Source: Croceicoccus gelatinilyticus
GTDB lineage: Bacteria; Pseudomonadota; Alphaproteobacteria; Sphingomonadales; Sphingomonadaceae
Length of the DNA stretch: 64,000 bases
Assembly (NCBI RefSeq): GCF_018398395.1
Contig: NZ_JAHCBF010000002.1
Coordinates: 248,001-312,000 of the forward strand
Direction of reading: 5' to 3'
Part shown: piece after piece, positions 8,335-19,801 of the stretch
How positions within the stretch are numbered: the first letter of the stretch is position 1
How the letters are laid out: every line of letters starts with the position of its first letter
Notes under the pieces: generated by a model
What the model saw: the letters and a program-made list of their open reading frames with translations, nothing else
Database searches by the model: none
Told to the model about the DNA's origin: nothing
Position numbers and translations under genes: made by a program

Positions 8335-8925
8335 CTACAGGTGTCCCGGCCCCGGTGAAACGATCGGCTTCTGCTGGATCATCAGCGTTTCCGCTTCACG
8401 CGACCGCGACATCGAGATCACGTGGTCGACGCCCGCGATGGTCACCGCGATCGTGCCCTGTTCGGTCACCTCGATGAAGCCCTTGTTCTTGAGGTACCAG
8501 ACGTGAAACTCGAAGTGGTCCTCGGAACAGCCGAGCATTTCCTGCAGCAGCCAGCCGATCACACCTGCATCGGAGGCATGTTCGCGGCGGCGCTTGTATA
8601 GGAACGACAGGATCTTGGCGTGCGTCTCCGCATCGGAAAGCGCCGACTTCTCGTCGATGGCAAGCTCATCGCTTTGCGGGAATTCGTAGGCAGGGCCCGC
8701 ACCGCGGTTGTAGGTGCGGTCATAGGCAGCGCGCTTTTCGGGATCGCGCAGGACGCCATATGCCTCGATCGTTTCGGCAAAGCGGTCCGGATCGGCGGTG
8801 GCCGCATTGTCCGGATGATACATCTTGGCAAAGTAGTGGTACGCAAGTTCAAGTATTCTTGCGTCGCAATCGGGATTTACTTTCAGGACCTTGTAGTAAT
8901 CCGTGTATTGGTGCCCATTCTCCAT
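8335..8925 (-). CDS. J-domain (DnaJ-like) protein with a C-terminal helical domain
   Basis: A 196-residue protein. Residues 8-70 form a J domain with the HPD tripeptide at 37-39 (KMYHPDN), needed to stimulate Hsp70 ATPase. There is no Gly/Phe region, zinc finger or DnaJ C-terminal domain. Residues 95-195 look like a winged-helix fold (FHVWYLKNKGFIEVTEQGTIAVTIAGVD, here cited only as a region) with a strand-turn-strand wing. It is probably a specialised Hsp70 co-chaperone with an unknown client. It is divergent from uvrB across a 258-bp gap. Confidence 0.8.
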   Translation of the reverse strand: MENGHQYTDYYKVLKVNPDCDARILELAYHYFAKMYHPDNAATADPDRFAETIEAYGVLRDPEKRAAYDRTYNRGAGPAYEFPQSDELAIDEKSALSDAETHAKILSFLYKRRREHASDAGVIGWLLQEMLGCSEDHFEFHVWYLKNKGFIEVTEQGTIAVTIAGVDHVISMSRSREAETLMIQQKPIVSPGPGHL

Positions 8926-9147
8926 GGCCTGAAAACCCCCTTGGCACCCATCGACGATTGGCGAAAAATCGACGGATGCGCTGCCCCACCAGCCCCGTCA
9001 ACCACAACGGGAAGCGTCACGCCTAACGCACAGTAATTGTCACTTTGTTAAGGCCGTTTGTCAAAGCGCCCGGCGCGGATTTCCCGAAGGTGTGGGCAAG
9101 TTCGTGCCAACGCCTTGCAACCGTGCACGCGCCGCGCCTGCCCGCGA

Positions 9148-9176
9148 TTGCATCTGGCCCTACCCGTTCCCATATT
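9148..9176 (+). promoter_or_regulatory. Candidate uvrB promoter giving a leaderless transcript
   Basis: TTGCAT (9148-9153), a 17-nt spacer and CATATT (9171-9176) match a sigma70-type promoter. The start codon at 9184 lies 8 nt after the -10 element, at the expected transcription start. No Shine-Dalgarno precedes the ATG. I found no convincing alphaproteobacterial LexA box (GTTC-N7-GTTC) in the 258-bp upstream region. Confidence 0.45.
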
Positions 9177-9183
9177 CGCGCTC

Positions 9184-11370
<2,187 letters not shown>

Positions 11371-11410
11371 GCCGGTTGCCGGGCCGTGAAGAGCTTGGCA
11401 TATCGGCGCC

Positions 11411-12937
11411 ATGCGATTTCGTCTGAAACCGGTTTGCACCGCGCCCGCACTGGCCCTGGCCCTCGGCATCCTTGCCGCCCCTGCCACCATTTCCGCCGCC
11501 GACAAGGACGGTGAAACGGCCGCAAAGCCTGTCACCGATTATACGCCGCTATCGTCGGAACGGCAGCTTTCGGGGACCTTCGGGGGCCAGCGGATCGACT
11601 ATACCGCGCGCGTTGCCGAAACCGTCCTGAAGGCCGAAGACGGCACGCCCAAGGCCGCGATCGTCACCACCAGCTATGTCGCCAAGGGCAATGACCGCAA
11701 TCGCCCCGTGACCTTCCTGTTTAACGGCGGGCCGGGTTCGGCCTCACTCTGGCTGCAGATGGGGGCATTCGGGCCCAAGCGCGTCGACACGCCGTCCGAT
11801 GCCACTGACGACGGTGCGCCGCCCTTCCCCATCGTCGACAATCCGGATTCGCTGCTCGACGTCAGCGACCTGGTCTTCATCGACCCCGTCGGCACCGGTT
11901 TCTCGCACACCATCGGCGAGACCGAGGGTAAGGAATACTGGGGCATGCAGCAGGACGCGAAGTCCGTTGCCGACGTCATTCGCAAGTGGCTGACCGAAAA
12001 TGGCCGCTGGAACAGCCCAAAGTATCTGGGCGGCGAAAGCTACGGCACGACCCGCTCGGCCCTCGTTGCATCCGAACTGGAAGGCGGTTGGAACGATGTT
12101 GCGCTGAACGGCGTGATCCTGATCTCGACCATCCTCGATTTCCCGACCGTCTGGGGCGGCGGCGAGGACGGGAACGAGCTGACCTACCCGATGTACATTC
12201 CCTCGATGGCAGTGACTGCAGCCTATCACGGCAAGCGCAGTGCCGGATCGCCCGCAGACGTTGCCGAAGAGGCGCGCCAGTGGGCGCTTGGCCCCTACAT
12301 GACCGCGCTTCTCAAGGGGCAGGATCTGCCCGCCGACGAACGAGCGAAAATCCGGGCAGAGATGTCGCGCCTGACGGGGCTGTCCGAGGAATATATCGAA
12401 CGTGCGAACCTGCGCGTCACGCCGGGCCGGTTCTACAAGGAACTGCTGCGTGATCGCGGTCAGGTCGTGGGCCGGTTCGATTCCCGCTATCTCGGCGAGG
12501 ATTTTGACGACGCGGGCGAAACGCCCGACAACGATCCGTCGGGCTACGGCATCGACGGGGCCTATACGACAGCCGCGAACGACTGGCTGCGCCGGTCGCT
12601 CGGCTTTGACACTGAACGCAACTACGTGCCGCTGGGCGGGGTCAATACGTGGGACTGGCGACCCGAGGGCGAAGGCAGTGTCGCACCCTACCTCAACGTC
12701 GCGCCGAAGCTGGCGAAAGCGATGCGCGAAAATTCGCAGATGCGCGTTTTCGTCGGACAGGGCTGGTACGATTTCGCAACGCCCTTCTTCGGGGCGGAAT
12801 ATTCGATGAACCGACCCGGCTTTCCGCAGGACCGCATCGTCTGGGAATACTATGACGCGGGCCACATGATGTACCTGCGCGACGAGGACAGGGCGAAGCT
12901 TTCTCGCGACGTACGGGCGTTCATAAAGGCGCGATAG
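11411..12937 (+). CDS. S10 family serine carboxypeptidase, secreted
   Basis: A 508-residue protein with a Sec signal peptide (hydrophobic residues 10-29, cleavage after ISAA or nearby). The S10 carboxypeptidase features are clear: oxyanion motif NGGPGSASLW, nucleophile elbow GGESYGTTRS, the Asp in GWYDFATPF and the His in YDAGHMMY near the C-terminus. It should release C-terminal amino acids from peptides in the periplasm or outside, for nutrient scavenging. It begins 40 bp after uvrB with no clear terminator between, but is probably unrelated in function. Confidence 0.93.
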   Translation: MRFRLKPVCTAPALALALGILAAPATISAADKDGETAAKPVTDYTPLSSERQLSGTFGGQRIDYTARVAETVLKAEDGTPKAAIVTTSYVAKGNDRNRPVTFLFNGGPGSASLWLQMGAFGPKRVDTPSDATDDGAPPFPIVDNPDSLLDVSDLVFIDPVGTGFSHTIGETEGKEYWGMQQDAKSVADVIRKWLTENGRWNSPKYLGGESYGTTRSALVASELEGGWNDVALNGVILISTILDFPTVWGGGEDGNELTYPMYIPSMAVTAAYHGKRSAGSPADVAEEARQWALGPYMTALLKGQDLPADERAKIRAEMSRLTGLSEEYIERANLRVTPGRFYKELLRDRGQVVGRFDSRYLGEDFDDAGETPDNDPSGYGIDGAYTTAANDWLRRSLGFDTERNYVPLGGVNTWDWRPEGEGSVAPYLNVAPKLAKAMRENSQMRVFVGQGWYDFATPFFGAEYSMNRPGFPQDRIVWEYYDAGHMMYLRDEDRAKLSRDVRAFIKAR

Positions 12938-12977
12938 GACTACCACCGCGCGCGGGGCGGTGTTAGCGCATCACGCC

Positions 12978-13565
12978 ATGATCCGGTCGCTTTCCCGAAC
13001 CGCCGCGATGGCGGCCATCGTCCTTGCCGCAAGTGCCTGTTCTTCGAACTCCGAACCGGAGGCGACGCCGAACGAGCCGGTGACCAAGTTCGCCCTGCCG
13101 CATCATGACGAGGCGGAACTGGAGATCGAGCGCAAGATCACCGAGGCCATGCCCGGCAAGATCGATCCGCCTGACGCGACATGGCGCGAAACGAAGTCGG
13201 GCGCGATCTATGGCGAGCCGGACAAGAAGCCGCTGATCGAGATGGTCTGCAACGACGGTATGGTCGACGTGACGCGCAACGTCGCGTCGGACGACGGGGC
13301 CAAGGCGCTGTTCGCCTTCGTCGGCTATCGCGGGATCCTGCGGCTCAAGGTCGAGAACGACGGCGCGGCTTGGCACGGCAGCCTGCGCAGCGACGATCCG
13401 CTCTGGATCGCAGTGACCGGCGGGCCCTTTTACGCCACGGTCGCAGGCGGCGGCAAAGTGATCTCTCCCGCAAGCTCGATCGCCTCGTCGGTCATCACCG
13501 GCTGCAAGCCGGAAGCCGACGCGACGATCAAGGGCGCGGCGGTCGATACCGACGAGACCGCCTGA
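12978..13565 (+). CDS. Hypothetical lipoprotein
   Basis: A 195-residue protein with a short signal sequence and lipobox (SAC at the cleavage site), followed by an acidic segment. I recognise no domain. Seen: a central region with KPLIEMVCNDGMVDVTRN and a second Cys near the end (VITGCKPEA), so one disulfide is possible. The start at 12978 (MIRSLSR) is preferred over a GTG at 12960, as it opens the signal peptide. It lies 40 bp after the S10 peptidase and ends 6 bp from the stop of the convergent HHH gene. Confidence 0.7.
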   Translation: MIRSLSRTAAMAAIVLAASACSSNSEPEATPNEPVTKFALPHHDEAELEIERKITEAMPGKIDPPDATWRETKSGAIYGEPDKKPLIEMVCNDGMVDVTRNVASDDGAKALFAFVGYRGILRLKVENDGAAWHGSLRSDDPLWIAVTGGPFYATVAGGGKVISPASSIASSVITGCKPEADATIKGAAVDTDETA

Positions 13566-13571
13566 CGCGCG

Positions 13572-14210
13572 TTACAGCTTGCCGAACTTTTCCTCGTAAC
13601 CGGCGGTATCGTCCTCGGCCAGGAACTTGGCCTGCGTGCGCCAGTCATCGCGATTGATGCGACCCTTGAAGCGGCCCAGCTGCTCGTCGATTTTCTGAAC
13701 GTCGTCGTCGCTCCACGCCGCGATCTGGTCGAAGCGCGAAATACCCATGTCGCCCAGCATGGCGACCAGCTTCGGCCCCAGCCCCTTGATGCGTGAAAGA
13801 TCGTCCAGACCTTCGCCGGGATGATCGGCGGCATCGATCTTGACCGCGGCGGCCACGGCCTGCGCATCGCGCGCCGTGTCGGGCATGTGGTCTTCCTCCG
13901 CCTTGGCAGCGGCAGCGTGCATTTCCTCGTCATGCTCAAGCGCGGCAGCGGCCACGGCCGTGCCAACCCCTGCCAGCCCCTCGGGCGTGGCGGGCGGTTC
14001 GTGTTCGTGCGTGACGGCAGAGGCGGCGGGCGCGGAATCGATCAGCGCCTGGTTGCGCTTGGCAGGGCCCACGCCTTCGTCCAGCACGTCGGGACGGTGG
14101 CTGCGCACGCGTTCCTTTTTCGGGCGGGCGAGCAGCCACAGCGCGATGATAACGGCCAGGATCGCGACGATCGCGAAGGCCACCCAGTTCGCCTGGATCA
14201 GTTCCACCAT
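13572..14210 (-). CDS. Membrane-anchored helix-hairpin-helix protein
   Basis: A 212-residue protein: one N-terminal transmembrane helix (about residues 8-27), a long Ala/Glu-rich linker (30-130) and a C-terminal helix-hairpin-helix domain with LSRIKGLGPKLVAMLGDMGI and a following QIAAWSDDDV block. This C-terminal module is widespread in alphaproteobacteria, sometimes fused to other proteins; it resembles DNA-binding HhH motifs but its ligand here is unknown. It is the last gene of an operon with a 51-residue membrane protein and an OmpA-domain protein; the upstream stop and this ATG are 1 nt apart. Confidence 0.8.
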   Translation of the reverse strand: MVELIQANWVAFAIVAILAVIIALWLLARPKKERVRSHRPDVLDEGVGPAKRNQALIDSAPAASAVTHEHEPPATPEGLAGVGTAVAAAALEHDEEMHAAAAKAEEDHMPDTARDAQAVAAAVKIDAADHPGEGLDDLSRIKGLGPKLVAMLGDMGISRFDQIAAWSDDDVQKIDEQLGRFKGRINRDDWRTQAKFLAEDDTAGYEEKFGKL

Positions 14211-14211
14211 T

Positions 14212-14367
14212 TCAGCTTTCCTCTTCTAATCTTTCCGCCCGGCGAGCGGCGCGCATTCTGACGAGGTTGCGGAACCTCACCCTGCGCGAAAACCACAGCA
14301 TCGCCAGCGACAGGACCGCGCCATAGACGATCAGCAGCGCGACGAGCAATTCGATCCACAGCGGCAT
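14212..14367 (-). CDS. Small single-pass membrane protein (51 residues)
   Basis: Translates as a 51-residue protein beginning MPLWIELLVALLIVYGAVLS, with one hydrophobic helix (about residues 4-26) and a strongly basic cytoplasmic tail rich in Arg. A good Shine-Dalgarno (GGAGG at 14377-14373 on this strand) sits 5 nt before the ATG and overlaps the stop codon of the OmpA-domain gene. Its TGA lies 1 nt from the ATG of the HhH gene. The tight spacing and codon use typical of its neighbours argue for a real gene. Function unknown. Confidence 0.7.
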   Translation of the reverse strand: MPLWIELLVALLIVYGAVLSLAMLWFSRRVRFRNLVRMRAARRAERLEEES

Positions 14368-14376
14368 GTCTGCCTC

Positions 14377-15135
14377 CTACCCTGCGTCCGGCGTGTCGAC
14401 CGGCGTCGGCACTTGCGGCATGATCGAGATGACCGAGAACTCGATACGGCGATTGGCCGGATCGGTGGGATCAAGCCCTTCGACAGGACGAGCCGAACCA
14501 TAGCCTTCGGCCCGTAGCGAGGCGCGCGGCAGACCGCGTTCGACCAGCGCATCGCGCACGGCATCGGCGCGTTCGCGGCTGAGCCGCAGGTTCACTTGCG
14601 CATCGCCCACGGAATCGGAATGGCCGGCAACCGCGATGATTGAGCCGCGGCAGGGCTTAAGCGCCTCTGCCACTTCGTCGAGCAGGAGTTCGCTGCTTTC
14701 CTCGATCTTCGCGCTGCTCTGCGCAAAGCGGATGACGCGAACGGATAGCAGTGCCTCGACATCGCGCTGGCAGTGGTAGGGGCCGGGTTCGACGACATCC
14801 TCGGTCTCTGCCGGCATGCGGTCGCCCTTTGCCCAGTGGACGCCGCCCACGCCCCGTATCGCGGCAATCGCGCGGGCGACACGGCCACGGGTGTCATCGT
14901 CGAGCGTGTCCCCACCGCTCAATTCCGGGTGCCTCGTCGGCCAGCCCTGATCGGTGCGGAAATCGGCGACGATACCGCTACCGCCTTCACGTTCGATCGC
15001 GGCCTCAGCCTGTGTCTCCAGCCGGGCAATCGTATTCTCGCTCGTCATGTCGGACCCGATCAGCGCGACAACCACGACGCAGGCCGCGCCGATCAGCACC
15101 TTGAGCCACGAGGGGAGCGAGAGAATTGCGTTCAT
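14377..15135 (-). CDS. OmpA-domain (peptidoglycan-binding) membrane protein
   Basis: A 252-residue protein with an N-terminal membrane anchor (residues 10-28), a central BON-like region (about 55-100) and a C-terminal OmpA domain with VAGHSDSVGDAQVNLRLS and LRAEGYGSARPVEG plus a final NRRIEFSV. The OmpA module binds diaminopimelate-containing peptidoglycan, so this protein should tether the inner membrane to the wall. It heads the small operon to the HhH gene and starts 20 bp after the flippase stop, so it may also be part of the tsaD-gpsA-flippase transcript. Confidence 0.87.
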   Translation of the reverse strand: MNAILSLPSWLKVLIGAACVVVVALIGSDMTSENTIARLETQAEAAIEREGGSGIVADFRTDQGWPTRHPELSGGDTLDDDTRGRVARAIAAIRGVGGVHWAKGDRMPAETEDVVEPGPYHCQRDVEALLSVRVIRFAQSSAKIEESSELLLDEVAEALKPCRGSIIAVAGHSDSVGDAQVNLRLSRERADAVRDALVERGLPRASLRAEGYGSARPVEGLDPTDPANRRIEFSVISIMPQVPTPVDTPDAG

Positions 15136-15155
15136 GCGTCAGGTCGATAGCGAAG

Positions 15156-16709
15156 CTAACCGGCTGGCGGAAGAGTGCCTGCGTCCTTCTTGCCCGCCTG
15201 ACGGAAGAGAACGCGGTCCTCTTCGCCGAAACCGCGCTTCCAGATGACGTAGCCGTAAGTGGCGAGGATGGCGGGGATGCCGATGGCCAGTTCCATCCAT
15301 TCGGGCAGGAACGTGAAGGCAAACCCGACGACCACCGCGGGTGCAACCGCCCAGACCAGCGGCCAGCGGAAGTTGTTGATCCGCTCACCCAAGATACCCG
15401 CCAGCACGCGCGACTTGGTGAAGCTGGCAAAGGCAAGCGCGAGGCACAGCGAGAGCGAGGCGCCTGCTGCCTGGAACAGTTCGCTGAACCCCAGTTCCTT
15501 GATCGTGAAGATCACGCCGACCGTCAGCAGCCCCTGCAACGTGATCGTCGCAAACGAGATCGCGAGGTTCTTGAGCCTTGCAAGATAGATCAGCGCCGCT
15601 TCGGAAACGACCGCGGTCGATGCGACGACTTCCGCGGCCAGCAGGAAGGCCAGCGCGCCGTTGCCATAGATGAACTGCGGCCCGACCAGGCCCAGAACGC
15701 CCTCACCCGGAATGCCCAGCGCCAGCCCGATGCCGGTCTGCGCGGCGATGATCCAGAAGCCCGCCTGACAGACCTGCCGGGCGATCGCGGCATAGTCCTT
15801 TTCCTTCAGCTTGCGCACGATGACGGGGCCGAGGATCGGCTCGAAACTGGTCTTCAGCTTCTGCGGCAGGCTCGCCACCTGTACCGCGACGTAATAGATG
15901 CCGACTGTCGCCGGGCTGACGAAAATGCCCAGGATCGCGATGTCGAGGCGGCGGGTGCCCCACTCGATCGCGTCGGCCAGCGCGAGCGGGAAATTGTCAC
16001 GCGCAATCGCGGCAAGGTGGATCAGGTGCGGCTTCCACCCGTGCGGCCAGCCGTAACTGCGCAGCAGCGGGATAAGCGCCGTCAGCATCGCCGCGATGAC
16101 CGAGAACAGGTATGACAGCGCCAGCCCGCCCTCGCGCGTCGCGGGAATAAGGTAGAACACGCCCGCCATGATCGAGAGCGACCAAGGCTCCACGATCGAA
16201 CGGCTGCGCACAGTGGCGGCAATGTTGTAGCGATAGGCGAGCGCGGCCAGCATCACTTCGGTTTGCGCCAGCATTACGATCGCGATGGGAAGGTAGAAAT
16301 CCCACTGGCTGTTCGTGCCGTTGGGGAACATCGGCGCGGGGAACACGAACAGGACTGCGGCGAACAGCGAGCTGGTGATCAGCGAAAGCAGCAACCCGTC
16401 GGTGATGACGTGGGTCTCGTCCCGCTTCTCGTTATGCAGTTCCTTGGCAAGCCCGCGCTTGAGGCCCAGCGTCGCGATCTGGCCCGCGATCTCGATGACG
16501 ATCAGCGCCGAGGCAAAGCGGCCCAGCTGGTCCGCGCCGTAAAGGCGGCCCGCGATGAACAGGAACGGCAGGCGCGCGGCAAGGCGCAGCAGGAAGCCGA
16601 GGAAGTTGGTCCTGCCCCCCTTGGCAAGAGCCGCAAGGTCCTGTCCCGGCTGTCCGGAATTATCCGGCGCGGGCTGGCCACCCGATGCGGGCGGCGCGGG
16701 GTTTGTCAC
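15156..16709 (-). CDS. Oligosaccharide flippase family membrane protein (MOP superfamily)
   Basis: A 517-residue polytopic protein with about 12-14 hydrophobic helices. Features fit the MOP/Wzx polysaccharide-biosynthesis flippases: a charged N-terminal segment with FLGFLLRLAARLPFLFIAGR and a conserved central stretch around EWGTRRLDIAILG. It would flip lipid-linked sugar units across the inner membrane. The gene overlaps the end of gpsA by 4 nt (ATGA). No glycosyltransferase or polymerase gene lies next to it, so the glycan is unknown. Confidence 0.82.
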   Translation of the reverse strand: MTNPAPPASGGQPAPDNSGQPGQDLAALAKGGRTNFLGFLLRLAARLPFLFIAGRLYGADQLGRFASALIVIEIAGQIATLGLKRGLAKELHNEKRDETHVITDGLLLSLITSSLFAAVLFVFPAPMFPNGTNSQWDFYLPIAIVMLAQTEVMLAALAYRYNIAATVRSRSIVEPWSLSIMAGVFYLIPATREGGLALSYLFSVIAAMLTALIPLLRSYGWPHGWKPHLIHLAAIARDNFPLALADAIEWGTRRLDIAILGIFVSPATVGIYYVAVQVASLPQKLKTSFEPILGPVIVRKLKEKDYAAIARQVCQAGFWIIAAQTGIGLALGIPGEGVLGLVGPQFIYGNGALAFLLAAEVVASTAVVSEAALIYLARLKNLAISFATITLQGLLTVGVIFTIKELGFSELFQAAGASLSLCLALAFASFTKSRVLAGILGERINNFRWPLVWAVAPAVVVGFAFTFLPEWMELAIGIPAILATYGYVIWKRGFGEEDRVLFRQAGKKDAGTLPPAG

Positions 16710-17725
16710 CGGGGCTGCTCCGCAATCTCGTCAGGCACTTCCTGCTTGAGCGGGCGCGCCAGCAGCGCATCGACCATTTGCGAGGCAGTCACCTTGCCTT
16801 CCAGCAGCGCGCAGACTGCGCCGGTGATCGGCATTTCGATGCCCATGTCCTGCGCAATGCCCTGAAGCACGGGCGCAGTATGCGCGCCTTCGGCCACGGT
16901 GCGGCGATTGGCCATCAGGCCGACCGGGTCTTCACCCTGCCCCAGCGCGGTGCCGAGCGAGAAGTTGCGGCTGGAAGTCGAGGAACAGGTCAGCACTAGG
17001 TCGCCCAACCCGCAAAGGCCCGAAAGCGTTTCGGCCTGCGCGCCGCGGGCAAGACCGAAGCGTAGCATCTCGGCAAATCCGCGCGCGATCAGCGAGGCGC
17101 GGGCGTTCTGGCCAAGCTCCATCCCGTCGACCACGCCGCAAGCAATGGCGAGGACGTTCTTCACCGATCCGCCGATCTCTGCCCCGACAATGTCGTCCGA
17201 ATAATAGGGGCGGAATTCGGTACGGGCGACGGCTTCGGACAGTCGCTCCCACTGCTCTTCCCCGCCTTCACAGGCGAGCGTAATGGCAGTCGGCAGGCCC
17301 GCGGCAACTTCGTGCGCGAACGTCGGGCCGGACAGCACGGCAAGCGTGGCGTTGGGGCAGGCATCGCGAGCGACTTCGGCCATCAGGCGGTTCGTGCCCT
17401 TCTCGATCCCCTTGCAGCACAGCACGAGATCACCCGAAAATTCCGGAAGGCCCGACATGACGCGGCCAAGATGCTGGGCCGGTGTGACGGCAAGCAGCAC
17501 GTCGAGATCGGCGAAATCGGCAAGATCGCTGCTGGCGCGGACCTTTTCGGACAAGTGCGCGCTGGGCAGGTAAGTCGCGTTGCGGTGTTCGTCGTTGATA
17601 CCGGAGACGACGTCTTCCTCGAACGCCCAGATCAGGACATCGCGTCCGTCGCTGGCCAGCATCTGCGCAAGGGCGGTGCCCCATGCGCCAGCGCCGATCA
17701 CGCCGACGGTCGATATCTTGCTCAT
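16706..17725 (-). CDS. gpsA: Glycerol-3-phosphate dehydrogenase [NAD(P)+]
   Basis: A 339-residue GpsA, which reduces dihydroxyacetone phosphate to sn-glycerol 3-phosphate for phospholipid synthesis. Seen: N-terminal Rossmann motif [10 protein letters not shown], the substrate-binding block with [17 protein letters not shown], and [11 protein letters not shown]. The start at 17725 is set by the family N-terminus and a 4-nt overlap with the tsaD stop; an extended upstream reading lacks family similarity. It is coupled to tsaD upstream and the flippase downstream. Confidence 0.97.
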   Translation of the reverse strand: MSKISTVGVIGAGAWGTALAQMLASDGRDVLIWAFEEDVVSGINDEHRNATYLPSAHLSEKVRASSDLADFADLDVLLAVTPAQHLGRVMSGLPEFSGDLVLCCKGIEKGTNRLMAEVARDACPNATLAVLSGPTFAHEVAAGLPTAITLACEGGEEQWERLSEAVARTEFRPYYSDDIVGAEIGGSVKNVLAIACGVVDGMELGQNARASLIARGFAEMLRFGLARGAQAETLSGLCGLGDLVLTCSSTSSRNFSLGTALGQGEDPVGLMANRRTVAEGAHTAPVLQGIAQDMGIEMPITGAVCALLEGKVTASQMVDALLARPLKQEVPDEIAEQPR

Positions 17726-18804
17726 GCTTTCACTCCTGCTCCGCGTGCGGGTTCTGCATCGGGGTCGAGCGGCCAGCGCGGCCGCGCCGCGACGTCCAGC
17801 GGATCGCCGCCTTCGGCCACCAGCCCTGCGGCCAGCCGTTCCTGCCCTGCCCATGCGATCATTGCGGCATTATCGGTACAAAGCTTCATCGGCGGTGCAA
17901 CGAAGCCGAGGCCGTTTTCCGCAGCAAGTCCTTCAAGCGCAGCACGAAGCGACTTGTTCGCCGCGACCCCGCCGGCAACGACCAGCGAACCGACTTCGCC
18001 CGCATTGGCCAGAGCGCGGGTCGTGCGGTCGATCACGCAATCGAGCGCGGCCTGCTGGAAACTGGCGGCGATGTCGGCCTTTTCGTACTGGCCGCTTTCA
18101 AATGCGCGCAGCACCGCGCTTTTCAGTCCCGCGAACGAGAAATGTGGTTCGGGCGAACCTTTCAGCGGACGCGGCAGCGGCACGGCTTTCGGGTCGCCAT
18201 CTGCCGCCAGCCGCTCAACCGCAGGGCCGCCCGGATAGCCGAGGCCGAGGATCTTGGCGGTCTTGTCGAACGCCTCGCCCAGCGCGTCGTCGATCGTCGT
18301 CGCAAGCCGCCGGTATTCGCCGACGCCGCGCACTTCCAGGATCTGGCAGTGCCCGCCGCTCGCCAGCAGCAGCAGATAGGGGAAGGACAACTCGCGATCG
18401 GCAAGACGCGGGCTCAGCGCATGGCCTTCGAGGTGATTGATCGCGATCAGCGGCCTGTCGCCCGCCATGGCCAGCGCCTTGCCGGTGACGAGACCGACCA
18501 TGACCCCGCCGATCAGGCCCGGCCCTGCCGTGGCGGCAATCCCGTCCAGATCGGCCAGTTCCATGTCCGCCTCGGCCAGCACCTGTTCCACCATCGGGCC
18601 CAGCACTTCGACATGCGCGCGGGCCGCGATTTCGGGCACGACGCCGCCGAATGGGCGGTGCGCTTCGTCCTGCGAGGCGATGGCCTGCGCAACGATTGTG
18701 CCATCGGCGGCCACGACCGCAGCCGCGCTTTCGTCGCAGCTCGACTCGATACCGAGGACGAGCGGACGCGAAAACTGTGAAACCATGGGATTTGTGGCAC
18801 TCAT
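17722..18804 (-). CDS. tsaD: tRNA N6-threonylcarbamoyladenosine transferase subunit
   Basis: A 360-residue TsaD/Kae1/Gcp protein, which transfers threonylcarbamoyl to A37 of ANN-decoding tRNAs. Seen: [10 protein letters not shown] at the N-terminus, the metal-binding [10 protein letters not shown], glycine-rich SGGHCQIL and C-terminal [10 protein letters not shown]. The start is ATG 18804 (MSATNP) or ATG 18786 (MVSQFS). The divergent hemC start is only 43 bp away. It forms the head of tsaD-gpsA-flippase, a common alphaproteobacterial pairing. Confidence 0.96.
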   Translation of the reverse strand: MSATNPMVSQFSRPLVLGIESSCDESAAAVVAADGTIVAQAIASQDEAHRPFGGVVPEIAARAHVEVLGPMVEQVLAEADMELADLDGIAATAGPGLIGGVMVGLVTGKALAMAGDRPLIAINHLEGHALSPRLADRELSFPYLLLLASGGHCQILEVRGVGEYRRLATTIDDALGEAFDKTAKILGLGYPGGPAVERLAADGDPKAVPLPRPLKGSPEPHFSFAGLKSAVLRAFESGQYEKADIAASFQQAALDCVIDRTTRALANAGEVGSLVVAGGVAANKSLRAALEGLAAENGLGFVAPPMKLCTDNAAMIAWAGQERLAAGLVAEGGDPLDVAARPRWPLDPDAEPARGAGVKA

Positions 18805-18847
18805 GGCGGGTTTCCCTGAACGCTTTGCGCCGCTAGCACAACCCGCG

Positions 18848-19801
18848 ATGCCCGACGTCATACAAAACCCGCTGCCCGCCCCCGAACGCCCGCTTCGCCT
18901 CGGCACGCGCCGTTCGCCGCTCGCCATGGCGCAGGCCCACGAGGCTCGCGACCGCCTGTGCAAGGCGCACGGGTGGAACGAGGACGCGGTCGAGATCGTC
19001 CCCGTGCTCGCCAGCGGCGACAAGGTGCAGGACCGCCCGCTTGCCGAGATCGGCGGCAAGGCGCTCTGGACCAAAGAGCTCGACGGCTGGCTGATCGAGG
19101 GGAAGATCGACTTCTCGGTCCACTCGATGAAGGACGTGGAGACGATCCGCCCCGAACAGATCGCGATTGCCGCGCTGCTGCCGCGCGCCGATGTGCGCGA
19201 CGTGCTGGTGGGCGCAAGCTCGGTCGCCGCAATTCCGCCAGGCGCGCGTGTCGGCACCAGCGCCCCGCGCCGTGCCGCGCAGATGCTCAGCCTGCGCCCC
19301 GATCTCACCGTCGTCGGCTTTCGCGGCAACGTCGCGACGCGGCTGGCCAAGCTGCAGGCGGGCGAGGCCGACGTGACTTTGCTGGCCGCAGCAGGACTGG
19401 AGCGGCTCGGCGAAACGGGTGTTGGTCACGCGCTCGAAGCTTCCGAATGGCTGCCCGCCCCTGCACAGGGCGCGATCGGCATCGAATGCCGCGCCGACGA
19501 CGCTTTCGTAAAGCAGGCGCTGTCGGCCATCGACCACGCGCCGACCCGCGCGCAGATCATGGCTGAGCGCGAACTTCTGCTGGCGCTCGGCGGCAATTGC
19601 CACAGCCCCATCGCGGTGTGGACGCGCGGCGAGAGCGAATTGACGATGACCGCGCGCCTCTACAGCCCCGACGGACTGGTGAAGGTGGAAGGCCAAGCCA
19701 CTTTTGCCGCCGACTCCGACGGCGCGAGCGTGCTTGCCCGCCGCCTCCTCGCCGATGCGCCCGAGGCTGTTGCCGTCCACTTCGCAGGTCCGCCGGCTTG
19801 A
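18848..19801 (+). CDS. hemC: Hydroxymethylbilane synthase (porphobilinogen deaminase)
   Basis: A 317-residue HemC, polymerising four porphobilinogens into hydroxymethylbilane. Seen: [15 protein letters not shown] at the N-terminus, substrate-binding [22 protein letters not shown] and the dipyrromethane cofactor Cys in GGNCHSPI. The start at 18848 is taken because it gives the normal N-terminus; an in-frame reading from 18437 would overlap tsaD. Its TGA overlaps the TTG start of hemD (TTGA), coupling the two steps of haem synthesis. Confidence 0.97.
   Translation: MPDVIQNPLPAPERPLRLGTRRSPLAMAQAHEARDRLCKAHGWNEDAVEIVPVLASGDKVQDRPLAEIGGKALWTKELDGWLIEGKIDFSVHSMKDVETIRPEQIAIAALLPRADVRDVLVGASSVAAIPPGARVGTSAPRRAAQMLSLRPDLTVVGFRGNVATRLAKLQAGEADVTLLAAAGLERLGETGVGHALEASEWLPAPAQGAIGIECRADDAFVKQALSAIDHAPTRAQIMAERELLLALGGNCHSPIAVWTRGESELTMTARLYSPDGLVKVEGQATFAADSDGASVLARRLLADAPEAVAVHFAGPPA

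Noticed and set aside
8926-9183. LexA (SOS) box upstream of uvrB
   Set aside because: No GTTC-N7-GTTC pair is present; the nearest GTTC at about 9165 has no partner at the right distance.
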